Positions 1 through 8,205 of a stretch of DNA of 64,000 bases are shown here, in pieces (within the stretch, counting starts at the first letter, position 1; every line of letters begins with the position of its first letter). Made by a program: the position numbers and the translations under genes. Where the stretch lies: contig NZ_KB895457.1 in assembly GCF_000374865.1 (NCBI RefSeq), forward strand, positions 62,001 to 126,000, written 5' to 3'. The notes under the pieces were generated by a model that searched no databases, was not told where the DNA came from, and saw only the letters and a program-made list of their open reading frames with translations. Source of the DNA: Arthrobacter sp. 135MFCol5.1. Its GTDB lineage: Bacteria > Actinomycetota > Actinomycetes > Actinomycetales > Micrococcaceae.

Positions 1-87
1 TAGGCTAAACTCTTCCCCGGACTACGTCGCGGGAAGAGGCGATACGGTGGGACAACGCAAGGTACTGCGCTCGAGGAGCTGAGCTGG

Positions 88-789
88 ATGACGGATCTGA
101 TCGACACTACGGAGATGTACCTCAGGACCATCCTGGAGCTTGAGGAAGAGAACATCGTTGCCCTCCGGGCCCGTATCGCCGAACGCCTGCGCCACTCGGG
201 GCCTACCGTTTCCCAGACCATCGGCCGGATGGAGCGCGATGGCCTGGTCGTCGTCTCCGGTGACAGGCACCTGGAACTGACCGACACCGGCCGCAAGCGT
301 GCCACTGAGGTCATGCGGAAGCACCGGCTGGCCGAGCGCCTGCTGGCCGACGTGATCGGATTGGACTGGGCCTATGTCCATGACGAAGCCTGCCGCTGGG
401 AACACGTTATGAGCGAACGGGTGGAGCGGCGCATCTACGAGATGCTGGACCACCCCACGGAGTCGCCCTACGGAAATCCCATCCCCGGTCTTGCCGCCCT
501 GGGCGGACAGCCCGGACCCGGGTTCGGCGACGGCGCCATCAGCCTGGTGGAGGCAATGAAGGCCTACGGGCCTGAATCGGCAGTGACCATCAGCCGGCTG
601 GCGGAACCGATCCAGGTGGAGCCGGAACTGCTGACCCAGCTCGACGAGGGCGGTATCCGCCCCGGCGCGTCTGTCTCCCTGGAACGCGTCGGTGACTACA
701 TTTCTGTACGGGTGGCGGGAATCGAGGGCGCGCTGGAGCTGCCTCCCGAGGTGGCGGCACACGTTTTCGTCGCCGTGAACCAGGCCTGA
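88..789 (+). CDS. dtxR: DtxR/IdeR-family iron-dependent transcriptional regulator
   Basis: Iron-activated DNA-binding repressor that controls iron uptake and storage genes. The 233-residue protein aligns without gaps to the classical DtxR over its first ~150 residues: an N-terminal winged helix (residues ~1-73), the dimerisation and metal-binding domain (~74-140, ending in the NPIPG stretch) and a C-terminal SH3-like domain (~155-230). The metal ligands of DtxR are in place: Met10 in TTEMYLRT, and Cys102, Glu105 and His106 in [10 protein letters not shown]. Having Cys at 102 favours iron control over the manganese-sensing MntR type. The ATG has an AG-rich Shine-Dalgarno region (GAGGAGCTGAG) just upstream. 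It is expressed alone; the next gene has its own promoter and riboswitch. No iron-box target was identified in this window. Confidence 0.93.
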   Translation: MTDLIDTTEMYLRTILELEEENIVALRARIAERLRHSGPTVSQTIGRMERDGLVVVSGDRHLELTDTGRKRATEVMRKHRLAERLLADVIGLDWAYVHDEACRWEHVMSERVERRIYEMLDHPTESPYGNPIPGLAALGGQPGPGFGDGAISLVEAMKAYGPESAVTISRLAEPIQVEPELLTQLDEGGIRPGASVSLERVGDYISVRVAGIEGALELPPEVAAHVFVAVNQA

Positions 790-839
790 CGCCGCGTTTC
801 CATACCCCACCCGGGGGATTCCACGCAAAGATAACGGAA

Positions 840-869
840 TTGTTACCTAGGGTCTTAAGCCCCTATAGT
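840..869 (+). promoter_or_regulatory. Probable sigma-70-type promoter of the first riboswitch/hydrolase unit
   Basis: TTGTTA (840-845) and TATAGT (864-869) are separated by 18 bases, giving a predicted start near 876, about 40 bases upstream of the riboswitch aptamer. Assignment is by sequence resemblance only. Confidence 0.5.
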
Positions 870-914
870 GGAACCCAGCGTTGATACTTAAGCGTTACCT
901 GATCCGGAGCCGAG

Positions 915-1136
915 CTCTGCCAGCGGGCCAGGTGTACGAGTAGTTACTGGCAGAGGCGGGGGAACCACAACCGGCAGCGGGGGACTGCCTTGGGGTGAAG
1001 TCCGTCAGCAGCAAGCCTCTCCAGTGAAGGATTCTTCCGGGAATACCCCTGTGTAGAAGTTTGCCCATGACGGACCGGGTCTTTGATCTCTCTGACCCGA
1101 ATCCGACAGCTAACTCCGCAGGCTATTCCAGAGAGG
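915..1136 (+). promoter_or_regulatory. c-di-AMP riboswitch (ydaO/yuaA type), copy 1
   Basis: The 5' leader carries the conserved blocks of the ydaO-yuaA class: a CTCTGCCAG/CTGGCAGAG helix, then GCGGGGGAACC (957-966), GGGGTGAAGTC (~992-1002), and downstream CCGAATCCGACAGCTAAC (~1098-1115) followed by CGCAGGC. In actinobacteria this RNA class precedes cell-wall hydrolase genes and lowers their expression when c-di-AMP is high. The aptamer ends about 10 bases before the TTG start of the M23 gene and its last strand overlaps the Shine-Dalgarno GAGAGGA, so control by start-site occlusion or by termination are both possible. No clear terminator hairpin with a U-tract was seen. Boundaries are approximate. 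Confidence 0.88.
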
Positions 1137-1144
1137 AACCCTTC

Positions 1145-1972
1145 TTGACCATGCAGACCTCCCGGGGCCGCCGTCGCGCGGCGGGCCCCCCTGAGGCACC
1201 CCGGGTTGTCGAAGTAGCCGCCGCGGAGCGCCCCCGCGACCCGCAACGGGATGCGCGCCGCCGTCGGGGTCCGTTCCGGCAAATCACCGACTTTGCCGCG
1301 GCCAGCGGCATCGGCCAAAAGGCCGGCATCGCCCTCGCCGCCACCGGCCTGGTGCTCACGGTGACCATGCCCGCCACCAGCCCCGTTATGGCGACGGATG
1401 CGGCCGGAATCGCGCCCCAGGCCGCCTCCGCAGTCAGCCCCCAGCCCCAGATTTCCGCGGAGGTAGGCGCCCAGATCGACTTCAGCCGCTCAGCCGTCGT
1501 AACGCAGGCGGACCCCGACGGGAAGCTGAAGCAACTGCTGAGCGCCCAGTCGGCCGGATCGGTAACGCGTGCGGCTTCCGCCGGGACCCTGGCCGCGCCG
1601 CTGGCATCCCTCGTGACCGCGTCGCCCTTCGGCTACCGGGTCAGCCCAATCACCGGCGGCACCGGAGATTTCCACCGCGGACAGGACTTCGTGGCACAGT
1701 GCGGGACGTCCGTCCTGGCAGCCGCAACAGGAACCGTGACCTTCGCCGGCTGGCACCAGTTCGGCGGTGGAAACCGGGTGGTGATCGACCATGGCAACGG
1801 CCTGGAGACCACGTACAACCACCTCTCGTCCTTCAACGTCAAGGTGGGCCAAACGGTCTCCCGCGGCGAAGTCGTGGCGTTGAGCGGGACCACCGGGGCG
1901 TCCACCGGCTGCCACCTGCACTTCGAAGTTCAGGTCAACGGCGAAGTGGTCGATCCGATGGGCTGGCTGTAA
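1145..1972 (+). CDS. Secreted M23 (LytM-type) peptidoglycan endopeptidase
   Basis: Zinc endopeptidase predicted to cut peptide cross-links in peptidoglycan outside the membrane. The TTG start at 1145 is chosen because it follows GAGAGGA; an in-frame ATG at 1061 lies inside the riboswitch and is rejected, and ATG 1151 is a close alternative. From this start the protein is ~275 residues: an Arg/Pro-rich cytoplasmic head (~1-55), one hydrophobic segment (~58-76) ending near an Ala-rich signal-like cleavage region, a linker, and a C-terminal LytM domain (~160-275). Metal ligands are visible: the His and Asp of FHRGQDF (~177/181) and HLHFE (~256-258). It is expressed behind its own c-di-AMP riboswitch, linking wall cutting to turgor and wall-stress signalling. 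Substrate bond and timing are unknown. Confidence 0.88.
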   Translation: MTMQTSRGRRRAAGPPEAPRVVEVAAAERPRDPQRDARRRRGPFRQITDFAAASGIGQKAGIALAATGLVLTVTMPATSPVMATDAAGIAPQAASAVSPQPQISAEVGAQIDFSRSAVVTQADPDGKLKQLLSAQSAGSVTRAASAGTLAAPLASLVTASPFGYRVSPITGGTGDFHRGQDFVAQCGTSVLAAATGTVTFAGWHQFGGGNRVVIDHGNGLETTYNHLSSFNVKVGQTVSRGEVVALSGTTGASTGCHLHFEVQVNGEVVDPMGWL

Positions 1973-2027
1973 CCGTTTGATTGCGCACTCCCAGATCGCC
2001 GTGACCCGCCGTGACCTGAATGTGACA

Positions 2028-2055
2028 TTGAAGCAAAACTGCTGTACCGTCTAAC
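2028..2055 (+). promoter_or_regulatory. Possible promoter of the second riboswitch/hydrolase unit
   Basis: TTGAAG (2028-2033) and TCTAAC (2050-2055) are 16 bases apart, upstream of the second c-di-AMP riboswitch. Weak match; the only candidate pair seen in the short gap after the M23 gene. Confidence 0.35.
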
Positions 2056-2057
2056 TC

Positions 2058-2082
2058 GCGTCAACTTTTCCGAAGTTGACGC
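2058..2082 (+). repeat. Perfect 10-bp inverted repeat at the 5' edge of riboswitch leader 2
   Basis: GCGTCAACTT-TTCCG-AAGTTGACGC forms a perfect 10-bp stem with a 5-base loop. It sits at or just after the predicted transcription start and before the aptamer. It could be a protein operator or a 5'-end stabilising hairpin. It has no U-tract, so it is not a convincing terminator. Confidence 0.6.
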
Positions 2083-2101
2083 TCTTGAGTGGATTGCCTA
2101 A

Positions 2102-2280
2102 CTCTGCCACCGCTCAAGGTCCGTTCGCATTTCATCGTCTGGCAGGGGCGGGGGAACCAATTTTGGCCTTCTGCGTTCTGGAAGGCCTTGGGGTTAAGTC
2201 ATGAGCTTCCCAGGAAGCGAAGTGGCCGGGTGACTCCCATCCGAATCCGACAGCTCACCTCGCAGGCATTGGGAGAGGCT
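2102..2280 (+). promoter_or_regulatory. c-di-AMP riboswitch (ydaO/yuaA type), copy 2
   Basis: Second copy of the aptamer with the same order of blocks: CTCTGCCA paired with TGGCAGGG, GCGGGGGAACC (~2147-2157), GGGGTTAAGTCATGAGC (~2191-2207), CCGAATCCGACAGCTCACCT (~2239-2258) and CGCAGGC. Only the conserved core is shared with copy 1; the linking stems differ, so this is not a recent local duplication. It ends a few bases before the Shine-Dalgarno of the NlpC/P60 gene at 2287. Confidence 0.88.
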
Positions 2281-2286
2281 ACCTTC

Positions 2287-3030
2287 GTGTCTTCACGCCA
2301 TAATTCTGCGCGCCACCGTGCGCAAACGGTTCGCGTCAACCCCTTGGACGCCATGTCCAAGGCCGTAAGCGCCAATGCCGGGACCGTGGGCCGCCAGGCT
2401 GCCGTTGTGGCAGCGGCTTCAGGCCTCATCCTGAGCATGGGCCTGCCGGCCAACGCCACGGACACCACTGCCGGCATCTCGGCCTCCACGGAGTCCGGTT
2501 CCGCGCAGACCGCCCTTGCTGTCACCGCGGCCCCCACGGCCACCGTTTCCTTCGAGCGTCCGGCGGTCAAGACCACCGCCGCCCCGAAGGTGGAAACCGT
2601 GCGCACCCAGTCCACCGCGTCCGCGGACCGCACCGCCACCACTGCCGGCCAGGAGGCGTCCAAGGCCGGACAGGCAGTAGAAGCCGTTTCGTCCGCAGCC
2701 ACCTCGGGTATCGCCGCGATCGCCTACACCGGCATCGGCCACCCCTACGTCTGGGGCGGCACCACCCCCAACGGCTGGGACTGCTCCGGCTTCGTTCAGT
2801 GGGTCTACGCGCAGGCTGGAATCAGCATTCCCCGCACGAACGCGTGGAGCATCATGACCCCCACCTCCACCCCCCAGCCGGGCGACCTCGTGGTCCAGAA
2901 CGGCGGCGCACACGTCGGCATCTACGTCGGCAACGGCATGATGATCAGCGCGCTCAACCCGTCGCAGGGAACCATGCTCCACTCTCCCGCAGCCACCGGT
3001 ACTTCCACGTACTACCACCTGAACAAGTAG
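2287..3030 (+). CDS. Secreted NlpC/P60-family peptidoglycan hydrolase
   Basis: Cysteine endopeptidase predicted to cut stem peptides of peptidoglycan. The GTG at 2287 is chosen as start because it follows GGGAGAGG and lies outside the riboswitch; longer in-frame starts run through the aptamer. The ~247-residue protein has a short basic head, a hydrophobic export segment (~38-56) followed by an Ala-rich cleavage region (PANA), a long low-complexity Ala/Thr linker (~60-140) and a C-terminal NlpC/P60 domain. Catalytic residues are recognisable: Cys in WDCSGF (~166) and His in AHVGIY (~209). It shares its head-domain style (NPLDAMSKAVSANAGTVGRQ) with the next gene at 3193, indicating paralogy. 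Riboswitch control implies repression at high c-di-AMP. Confidence 0.9.
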   Translation: MSSRHNSARHRAQTVRVNPLDAMSKAVSANAGTVGRQAAVVAAASGLILSMGLPANATDTTAGISASTESGSAQTALAVTAAPTATVSFERPAVKTTAAPKVETVRTQSTASADRTATTAGQEASKAGQAVEAVSSAATSGIAAIAYTGIGHPYVWGGTTPNGWDCSGFVQWVYAQAGISIPRTNAWSIMTPTSTPQPGDLVVQNGGAHVGIYVGNGMMISALNPSQGTMLHSPAATGTSTYYHLNK

Positions 3031-3033
3031 TTC

Positions 3034-3078
3034 TTGGGCTCCACGCTCCAAGGGCTATTTCTTTGCCCAAAGCTTTTT
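3034..3078 (+). terminator. Possible terminator after the NlpC/P60 gene
   Basis: TTGGGC (3034-3039) can pair with GCCCAA (3065-3070), and a run of T follows (AGCTTTTT). The loop is long (~25 bases), so termination may be partial and allow read-through into the gene at 3193. Confidence 0.35.
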
Positions 3079-3192
3079 CGCTAGAAACCAACATCCCCGT
3101 TCGGGACGCGCCGGCGTACCCCCAAGATGCCGGCGCATCCAACCCCCTCGGACAGGCCACCGCGGTCCAGAGGAAAACGAAAGAGAGAACTG

Positions 3193-3960
3193 ATGACGAC
3201 TCGTGCTACCGCACGGCACCGCGCCGAGGTCACCAAAACCAACTCGATCGCGATCATTGCCAAGGCTGTCAGCGACAACGCCGGCGGCATGGGCCGCCAG
3301 GCTGCAGTAATCGCTGCAGCTTCCGGCCTGGTCCTGACCAGCGGCATCGCAGCCAACGCAGCCGACACCAACGTCAAGCGCGACTCGGCTCCGGCATCCG
3401 CCATGGAAGTTGAATCCGCCGTCGACGCTCCGATCTCAGCGGCTTCCACCATTGCCATCAGCTTCGAAAAGCCGGCCGTTACCACCACTCCGGCACCGGC
3501 TCCCGAGCCCGAGGTTGCGGTGCAGGAAGCCGCTCCCGCTCCCGTTGCCCAGGCCGTTGCCGCTCCCAAGGTGACTGCCAAGGTTGCAACTGCCGATGCC
3601 ACGGCTGCCCCCGCCGCCCAGGTTTCCGCCAGCGGAAAGGGTGCTGCCATCCTGTCCGCTGCCTACGCCCAGCTTGGCGTACACCAGGACTGCACCATGC
3701 TGGTGACCAACGCACTGGCTGCCGTCGGCATCCACTTCCACGACTGGCCCGCCGGTTACCTGTCATTGGGTGACAGGGTGTCCGCATCCCAGGCCCAGCC
3801 CGGCGACCTCATCTACTACGCCGACGGTGGCGGAGGAATGGCCCACATCGCCGTCTACGCCGGAAACGGGATGGCCGTCCACGGCGGCTTCAACGGCAAC
3901 GACACCGTTGTGTTCAGCGCCAACGTTGGCTCCGGACCGGTCTTCATCCACGTTCGGTAA
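3193..3960 (+). CDS. Secreted NlpC/P60-like cell-wall hydrolase (second paralogue)
   Basis: Export and linker architecture match the upstream hydrolase: basic head, VSDNAGGMGRQAAVIAAAS-type segment (~20-40), a hydrophobic export stretch ending at ANA, a long Pro/Ala/Val linker (~55-145) and a compact C-terminal domain of ~105 residues. The catalytic Cys is inferred in QDCTMLV (~167) and the His in MAHIAVY (~218); the usual DCSG motif is altered to DCTM, so activity or specificity may differ. The ATG at 3193 has AAGAGAG just upstream; an in-frame ATG at 3127 lacks a good ribosome site. Unlike its two upstream neighbours it has no recognisable riboswitch. A strong terminator follows. Confidence 0.82.
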   Translation: MTTRATARHRAEVTKTNSIAIIAKAVSDNAGGMGRQAAVIAAASGLVLTSGIAANAADTNVKRDSAPASAMEVESAVDAPISAASTIAISFEKPAVTTTPAPAPEPEVAVQEAAPAPVAQAVAAPKVTAKVATADATAAPAAQVSASGKGAAILSAAYAQLGVHQDCTMLVTNALAAVGIHFHDWPAGYLSLGDRVSASQAQPGDLIYYADGGGGMAHIAVYAGNGMAVHGGFNGNDTVVFSANVGSGPVFIHVR

Positions 3961-4007
3961 CCACTGCCGCCCGCCGCACGCGGCGCCGCATAAGATGTGC
4001 CCGGAAG

Positions 4008-4036
4008 GACCCCTGCCATTGAGGCGGGGGTCTTTT
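4008..4036 (+). terminator. Rho-independent terminator after the hydrolase cluster
   Basis: GACCCCTGCC-ATTGA-GGCGGGGGTC forms a 10-bp stem (one G-U pair) followed by TTTT. It closes the riboswitch/hydrolase region. The rest of the gap to 4228 holds no clear gene; no confident promoter was picked there. Confidence 0.85.
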
Positions 4037-4228
4037 CCCGTTTAACTCCCGCCATTCTGCGTGCATCCCGGCTCCCGCCACCGGGGTGGGGATCCGGCCT
4101 CCGCGTATACCGATTACCTGATATTGCAATTCTCTGTTTACTCTTGTGATGTCGATCCATAGCCCGGACATGCCGAGGGCAGCCGGCCCTCGTGCCCCTG
4201 ACGGGTGCGGCCGTGAAGAGGTACGTGC

Positions 4229-4729
4229 ATGCGCACTCTCGTTCTGAATGCTGGATATGAACCGCTGGCGGTTATCACCTTCCGCCGGGCGCTGGTGCTT
4301 GTGCTCACAGGCAAGGCGAGCGTGGTGGCCGAGGGGGATGATCCCGTGGTGGGCCCCACTGACGTCCTGGGCCGCCCGTCCGTGATCCTCCTCAACCGCT
4401 ACATCCGCCCGCGGTACAACCACTCAACGGCCGTCAGCCGCCGTGGTGTGCTTCGACGTGACGGGCACAAGTGTGCATATTGCGGAAAGGCAGCGCACAC
4501 AATCGACCATGTCCACCCAAAATCGCGGGGCGGAGCCGATTCCTGGGAGAATCTCGTGGCTGCCTGCCTGCGGTGCAACAACGTCAAGGGTGACCATACC
4601 CCCGGCGAGATGGGATGGACCCTGCGCTTCGTGCCGGAGCCGCCGCACGGAACCATCTGGCAGATCAAGGAACTGGAGAAGCCAACCCCCGCCTGGGATC
4701 CATTCCTGCTTCCCGAGCGCGCCGCCTGA
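4229..4729 (+). CDS. HNH endonuclease-family protein
   Basis: Small (166 aa) protein with a Cys4-type HNH nuclease fold. The core is CAYCGK (~85-90), the TIDHVHPKSRGG motif carrying the Asp-His pair (~95-106), SWENLVAAC, and LRCNNVKGDHTP (~115-127) supplying the second Cys pair and the terminal His. The N-terminal half (VLNAGYEPLAVITFRRAL) is the conserved lead-in found in the widespread chromosomal family of this type in actinobacteria and cyanobacteria. It stands alone, with no cognate methyltransferase or mobile-element gene nearby, so a restriction role is not indicated. Cellular substrate is unknown. Confidence 0.85.
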   Translation: MRTLVLNAGYEPLAVITFRRALVLVLTGKASVVAEGDDPVVGPTDVLGRPSVILLNRYIRPRYNHSTAVSRRGVLRRDGHKCAYCGKAAHTIDHVHPKSRGGADSWENLVAACLRCNNVKGDHTPGEMGWTLRFVPEPPHGTIWQIKELEKPTPAWDPFLLPERAA

Positions 4730-4771
4730 CAAGCGGCTTCCAGGCCGGTTGCTGTTCGCTAGGCTGGGTGG

Positions 4772-5776
4772 GTGCAAACGGACCCGTTGATCTTTGACGC
4801 CCTGATCCTGGCGGGCGGCCGGTCATCACGGCTGGGTGGAGTACCCAAGCAATCGTTGGTCCTCCGGGGAAGAACCCTCCTGGCATGGACCCTTGACGCC
4901 GCTGCCGGTGCCCGCCGTACGGTTGTTGTGGGCGACGTTTCCGCCGGCGGCCCTCCGTCCCGCGGGGCTGCCGATGAGGCCGGGCCCGCCCAGGCCCTGC
5001 CGCCAGGCGTCCTGTCCTGCCGGGAGGAGCCGAAGTTTGCCGGTCCTGCCGCCGGGATCTCAGCCGGCCTAGATGCCCTTGCCACCTCTGGGGGAGGGGC
5101 GCCCTTCACTCTGGTTCTCGCCTGCGACATGCCGCTGGCAGCCCGGGCGGTGGCGATGCTCCGGGACGCGGTGGCAGCTGCGGGCGATGGCCGGGGCGCC
5201 GTGGCCCGCTCGGCCGACGGCAGGGAACAGCCGCTGGCAGCCATATATAACACTGATGAGTTAAAAAGATCGTGCGGTGAGTTGTCCCGCCGGGACGCCC
5301 TGGTCAACGGCTCCGTGAGGTCCCTCCTTGCTAATCTGGACGTGCAGCTTGTCACAGTCCCAGCCGGGTCCACTGCCGACGTGGATACGTGGGGTGATGC
5401 TGCCACGCTGGGGATCGCCGCCGGGAGCCAGCGTGAAGACTTTGACCAAAACGTGCGGAGCCAACGTGGGAGGCAAGTCGTGAAAAGCCAGGACGAGACG
5501 CTGGAGGAATGGTGCAGGGCCCTGCTCCAGGCATACAAGCTGGAGGACGTCCAGGTGGACGTGAACGCAGTGCTGTCCCTTGCCGGCGTCGCAGCCCACG
5601 CCGTGATCCGGCCGGCTGCTCCACTCACCACGTTCATCGCAGGATTCGCCGCGGGGCTGGCTGCCGCACCGGGCAGGGAAATGGACACGGCGTCCATGGA
5701 AGCGGCGATGGCCGTGGCTCGGTCCCTGGCTGCCGACTACGAGAATGAAGCTGCCGCCGGGACCCCCGGCGAATGA
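4772..5776 (+). CDS. MobA-like nucleotidyltransferase fused to a DUF6457 domain
   Basis: The N-terminal ~210 residues form a MobA-type nucleotidyltransferase: LILAGGRSSRLGGVPK supplies the nucleotide-binding loop and the Lys, and VLACDMPL the metal-binding Asp. MobA adds GMP to molybdopterin to make the guanine dinucleotide cofactor. The C-terminal ~95 residues (from ~240: ETLEEWCRALLQAYKLED) match the small helical DUF6457 domain, found in actinobacteria alongside molybdenum-cofactor genes. The GTG start at 4772 is the only start consistent with the nucleotidyltransferase N-terminus. It overlaps moeA by ATGA, so the two are translationally coupled. Low conservation of the central region leaves the exact nucleotide substrate open. 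Confidence 0.82.
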   Translation: MQTDPLIFDALILAGGRSSRLGGVPKQSLVLRGRTLLAWTLDAAAGARRTVVVGDVSAGGPPSRGAADEAGPAQALPPGVLSCREEPKFAGPAAGISAGLDALATSGGGAPFTLVLACDMPLAARAVAMLRDAVAAAGDGRGAVARSADGREQPLAAIYNTDELKRSCGELSRRDALVNGSVRSLLANLDVQLVTVPAGSTADVDTWGDAATLGIAAGSQREDFDQNVRSQRGRQVVKSQDETLEEWCRALLQAYKLEDVQVDVNAVLSLAGVAAHAVIRPAAPLTTFIAGFAAGLAAAPGREMDTASMEAAMAVARSLAADYENEAAAGTPGE

Positions 5777-7224
5777 CGGCAGAACCCCGCGACTGGCCGG
5801 AGGTCCCACCTGCCGACGAGCCCGAAGCACCACAGGGGACCGCCGGGCACGAAACACCTGGACCGGAAACCACGGAACCGGAGGCTGAAACCAGCGGGCA
5901 CCACCTGGTGCACACCTGGGAAGAAGCCCGGCAGGCTGCGTTCGATGCGGCCACCCCGATCCCGGCAGGGCCGGTGCCGCTGCGCATGGCCCTCGGCCGC
6001 AGGCTCGACCAGGACATCCTGGCACTCCAGGACATGCCGCACTATGCGTCCTCAGCCATGGACGGCTGGGCGGTCAACGGCAGCGGCCCCTGGATTCCGG
6101 TGGACCCCGGGAACCGCCTTGCCCCGCACCAAGCAAGCATCATCGTTACGGGAGGCCTGATCCCGGCCGGAGGCAAAGCGGTCCTGAGGACCGAGAATGC
6201 GGTCCTGGCCACGGACGACGAGGGACTCCCGCTGCTGGTGGCCGGAGGAAAGGCGCGCCCGGGGGAACCTCGCGCCGGTGAGCACATCAGGAAAGCGGGC
6301 GAAGAGGCCCTGGAAGGGGACGTCCTGGTCAAAGCCGGCGTGGACCTCAACCCCGCACACCTGGCACTGGCCGCACTGGCCGGACACGATGAACTCCAGG
6401 TTCAGGGAAAGCCCGTGGTGCGCCTCGTCCTGACAGGCTCCGAGGTGGTGGACTCAGGAACCCCCGATCCGGGCAAGGTGCGGGATACCTTTGGGCCCCA
6501 GCTGCAGGACGTCGTAGCGATGCTGGGTGGCATACCGGGCGGCCAGCAGCGAATCGGCGACTCCTACGAGGAATGGCTTGCGGCGCTCGAAGACGTTGTG
6601 CCGGAGGTGCCGGACGCGCCGGACCTGCCGGCCGACGTCGTCATTACCACCGGAGGAACCGGGCGCTCCGGGACCGACCACTTCCGCCGGGCCGTGGCTG
6701 AACTTGGCGGCCGGCTGGTCATCGACGGCGTGGCCATGCGTCCGGGGCACCCCGCCGTCCTTGCCGAACTTCCGGACGGCCGCTTTGTCCTGGGCCTCCC
6801 GGGCAACCCGCTCGCGGCCATGATGGCATTGTCCACTGTGGGCGCACCACTCCTCGCAGCGCTGGGCCACGCCGCCATGCCCGCCGTCCAGGAGGTGCCG
6901 TGCGGCACCATGATCGAACCGGACCCGGGGCGCACCCGGCTGATGCCGTTCCGGCTGCTGTACGGCATGGCGTCGCCGGCCCAGCACACAGGACCGGGAA
7001 TGATGCGGGGACTGGCTGCCGCCGACGGCGTCCTGGTGGTACCGCCGCACGGCGTGCAACTGGGGGAGCCGGTGCCGGCCTTCGCACTGCCCTGGGGGCC
7101 GCCCCTCCCGCCGCCTGCGGACGCGGCGGCCAAGGCCAAGCCCCGAACCGCCGGACGGACCGGGCAGCCCAAGGGCAAGCCCGCACCCAGCGGCCCCGTC
7201 GACTGGAGCGCGCTGCTGGACTGA
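5773..7224 (+). CDS. moeA: Molybdopterin molybdotransferase MoeA
   Basis: Inserts molybdate into adenylylated molybdopterin in the last step of cofactor synthesis. The 483-residue protein has a family-atypical acidic, Pro/Glu-rich N-terminal extension (~1-45), then the MoeA core: MPHYASSAMDGWAV (~95-108), the TGSEVVDSGTP region of the MoCF-binding domain, TTGGTGRSGTDHFRRA (~295-310), and GLPGNPLAAMM (~345-355), followed by the C-terminal beta-barrel domain. A basic Lys/Pro/Gly tail (~450-483) is also unusual. It overlaps the upstream MobA-like gene by 4 bases and precedes fdhD by 50 bases, a molybdenum-cofactor operon probably serving a formate dehydrogenase encoded elsewhere. Confidence 0.93.
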   Translation: MTAEPRDWPEVPPADEPEAPQGTAGHETPGPETTEPEAETSGHHLVHTWEEARQAAFDAATPIPAGPVPLRMALGRRLDQDILALQDMPHYASSAMDGWAVNGSGPWIPVDPGNRLAPHQASIIVTGGLIPAGGKAVLRTENAVLATDDEGLPLLVAGGKARPGEPRAGEHIRKAGEEALEGDVLVKAGVDLNPAHLALAALAGHDELQVQGKPVVRLVLTGSEVVDSGTPDPGKVRDTFGPQLQDVVAMLGGIPGGQQRIGDSYEEWLAALEDVVPEVPDAPDLPADVVITTGGTGRSGTDHFRRAVAELGGRLVIDGVAMRPGHPAVLAELPDGRFVLGLPGNPLAAMMALSTVGAPLLAALGHAAMPAVQEVPCGTMIEPDPGRTRLMPFRLLYGMASPAQHTGPGMMRGLAAADGVLVVPPHGVQLGEPVPAFALPWGPPLPPPADAAAKAKPRTAGRTGQPKGKPAPSGPVDWSALLD

Positions 7225-7274
7225 GCCGGGCGCCGAAAGTGCCATGATGGAGTCATGACGAGGCAGGCTGGAAC

Positions 7275-8159
7275 ATGGGACGCGTAACCCAACGCCGAAA
7301 GGTGCACAAATTCGTACTGGATGGATCGCCGGGCGCCCTGGAGTACCCGGTCCGCCACCGCGAAGACGTCCTCGCGGTGGAGGAGCCGCTGGAAATCCGG
7401 CTCGGCAGGCTTTCCTACTCGGTGACCATGCGGACTCCCGGGGACGACTTTGACCTCGTGGCCGGATTCCTGGTGTCCGAGGGCGTCATCTGGGCTCCGG
7501 AGCAACTGGTATCGCTGCGATTCTGTGCAGGCGAGGACGAGGACGGCGTCCAGACGTTCAACGTGGTGGAGGCCCAGCTGCGGCCCGACGTCGAGGTTCC
7601 GGATACCGGGCGTAAGGTCTACACCTCAAGCTCCTGCGGCATCTGCGGAACCGACTCCATCGATGCGGTCCAAAAGTCCTCGCACTTCAGCCCGCAGTCG
7701 GATCCGCTGAGAGTCGATGCGGAGGTCCTGGCGTCGCTGCCCGGGCTGCTGCGGAAATCCCAGCGCCTCTTTGACGATACCGGCGGAGTGCATGCCGCGG
7801 GCCTCTTCAGGATTGGGGACGACGGCGAGCCGCGCCTCCTGTGCCTGCGCGAGGACGTAGGGCGGCACAACGCCGTGGACAAGGTGGTGGGGTGGGCGTT
7901 GCGCGAAGGCCTCCTGCCGCTGACCGGCACAGTCCTGCAGGTGTCCGGACGGGCGTCCTTCGAACTGGTGCAGAAGGCATCCCTCGCCGGGATACCCGTC
8001 CTGGCCGCCGTCAGCGCACCGTCGAGCCTTGCCGTGGAGCTGGCCGAGGCCAACGGGCTGACCGTGGCGGGCTTCAGCCGGGGCTCGAGCTTCAACGTCT
8101 ACTCCGGTGAAACCCGGATCCTGCGACCGGAAGCCGCCGTCCCGCAGGCTCAGGGGTGA
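7275..8159 (+). CDS. fdhD: Formate dehydrogenase accessory sulfurtransferase FdhD
   Basis: FdhD takes sulfur from a cysteine desulfurase and transfers it to the bis-MGD cofactor, which formate dehydrogenase needs for activity. The 294-residue protein carries the redox CxxC of the family in SSSCGICGTDS (~118-128), the core motifs VAGFLVSEGVI (~58-68) and LCLREDVGRHNAVDKVVG (~192-209), and VSGRASFELVQKA (~223-235). The ATG is 50 bases after moeA and the genes are probably co-transcribed. The formate dehydrogenase itself is not in this window. Confidence 0.95.
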   Translation: MGRVTQRRKVHKFVLDGSPGALEYPVRHREDVLAVEEPLEIRLGRLSYSVTMRTPGDDFDLVAGFLVSEGVIWAPEQLVSLRFCAGEDEDGVQTFNVVEAQLRPDVEVPDTGRKVYTSSSCGICGTDSIDAVQKSSHFSPQSDPLRVDAEVLASLPGLLRKSQRLFDDTGGVHAAGLFRIGDDGEPRLLCLREDVGRHNAVDKVVGWALREGLLPLTGTVLQVSGRASFELVQKASLAGIPVLAAVSAPSSLAVELAEANGLTVAGFSRGSSFNVYSGETRILRPEAAVPQAQG

Positions 8160-8205
8160 ACGTCCGGCTCGAGGGGTTGGATGCCGCGAAGCCAACGGGT
8201 AGATT

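Noticed and set aside
1061..1144. Upstream in-frame ATG extending the M23 gene
   Set aside because: The extension lies within conserved riboswitch sequence, and the TTG at 1145 has the ribosome site.
2089..2286. Longer start for the NlpC/P60 gene
   Set aside because: The extension would translate the second c-di-AMP aptamer; GTG 2287 has GGGAGAGG upstream.
4229..4729. HNH nuclease as part of a phage-defence or restriction system
   Set aside because: It is a solitary member of a widespread chromosomal family; no methyltransferase, toxin or mobile genes are next to it.
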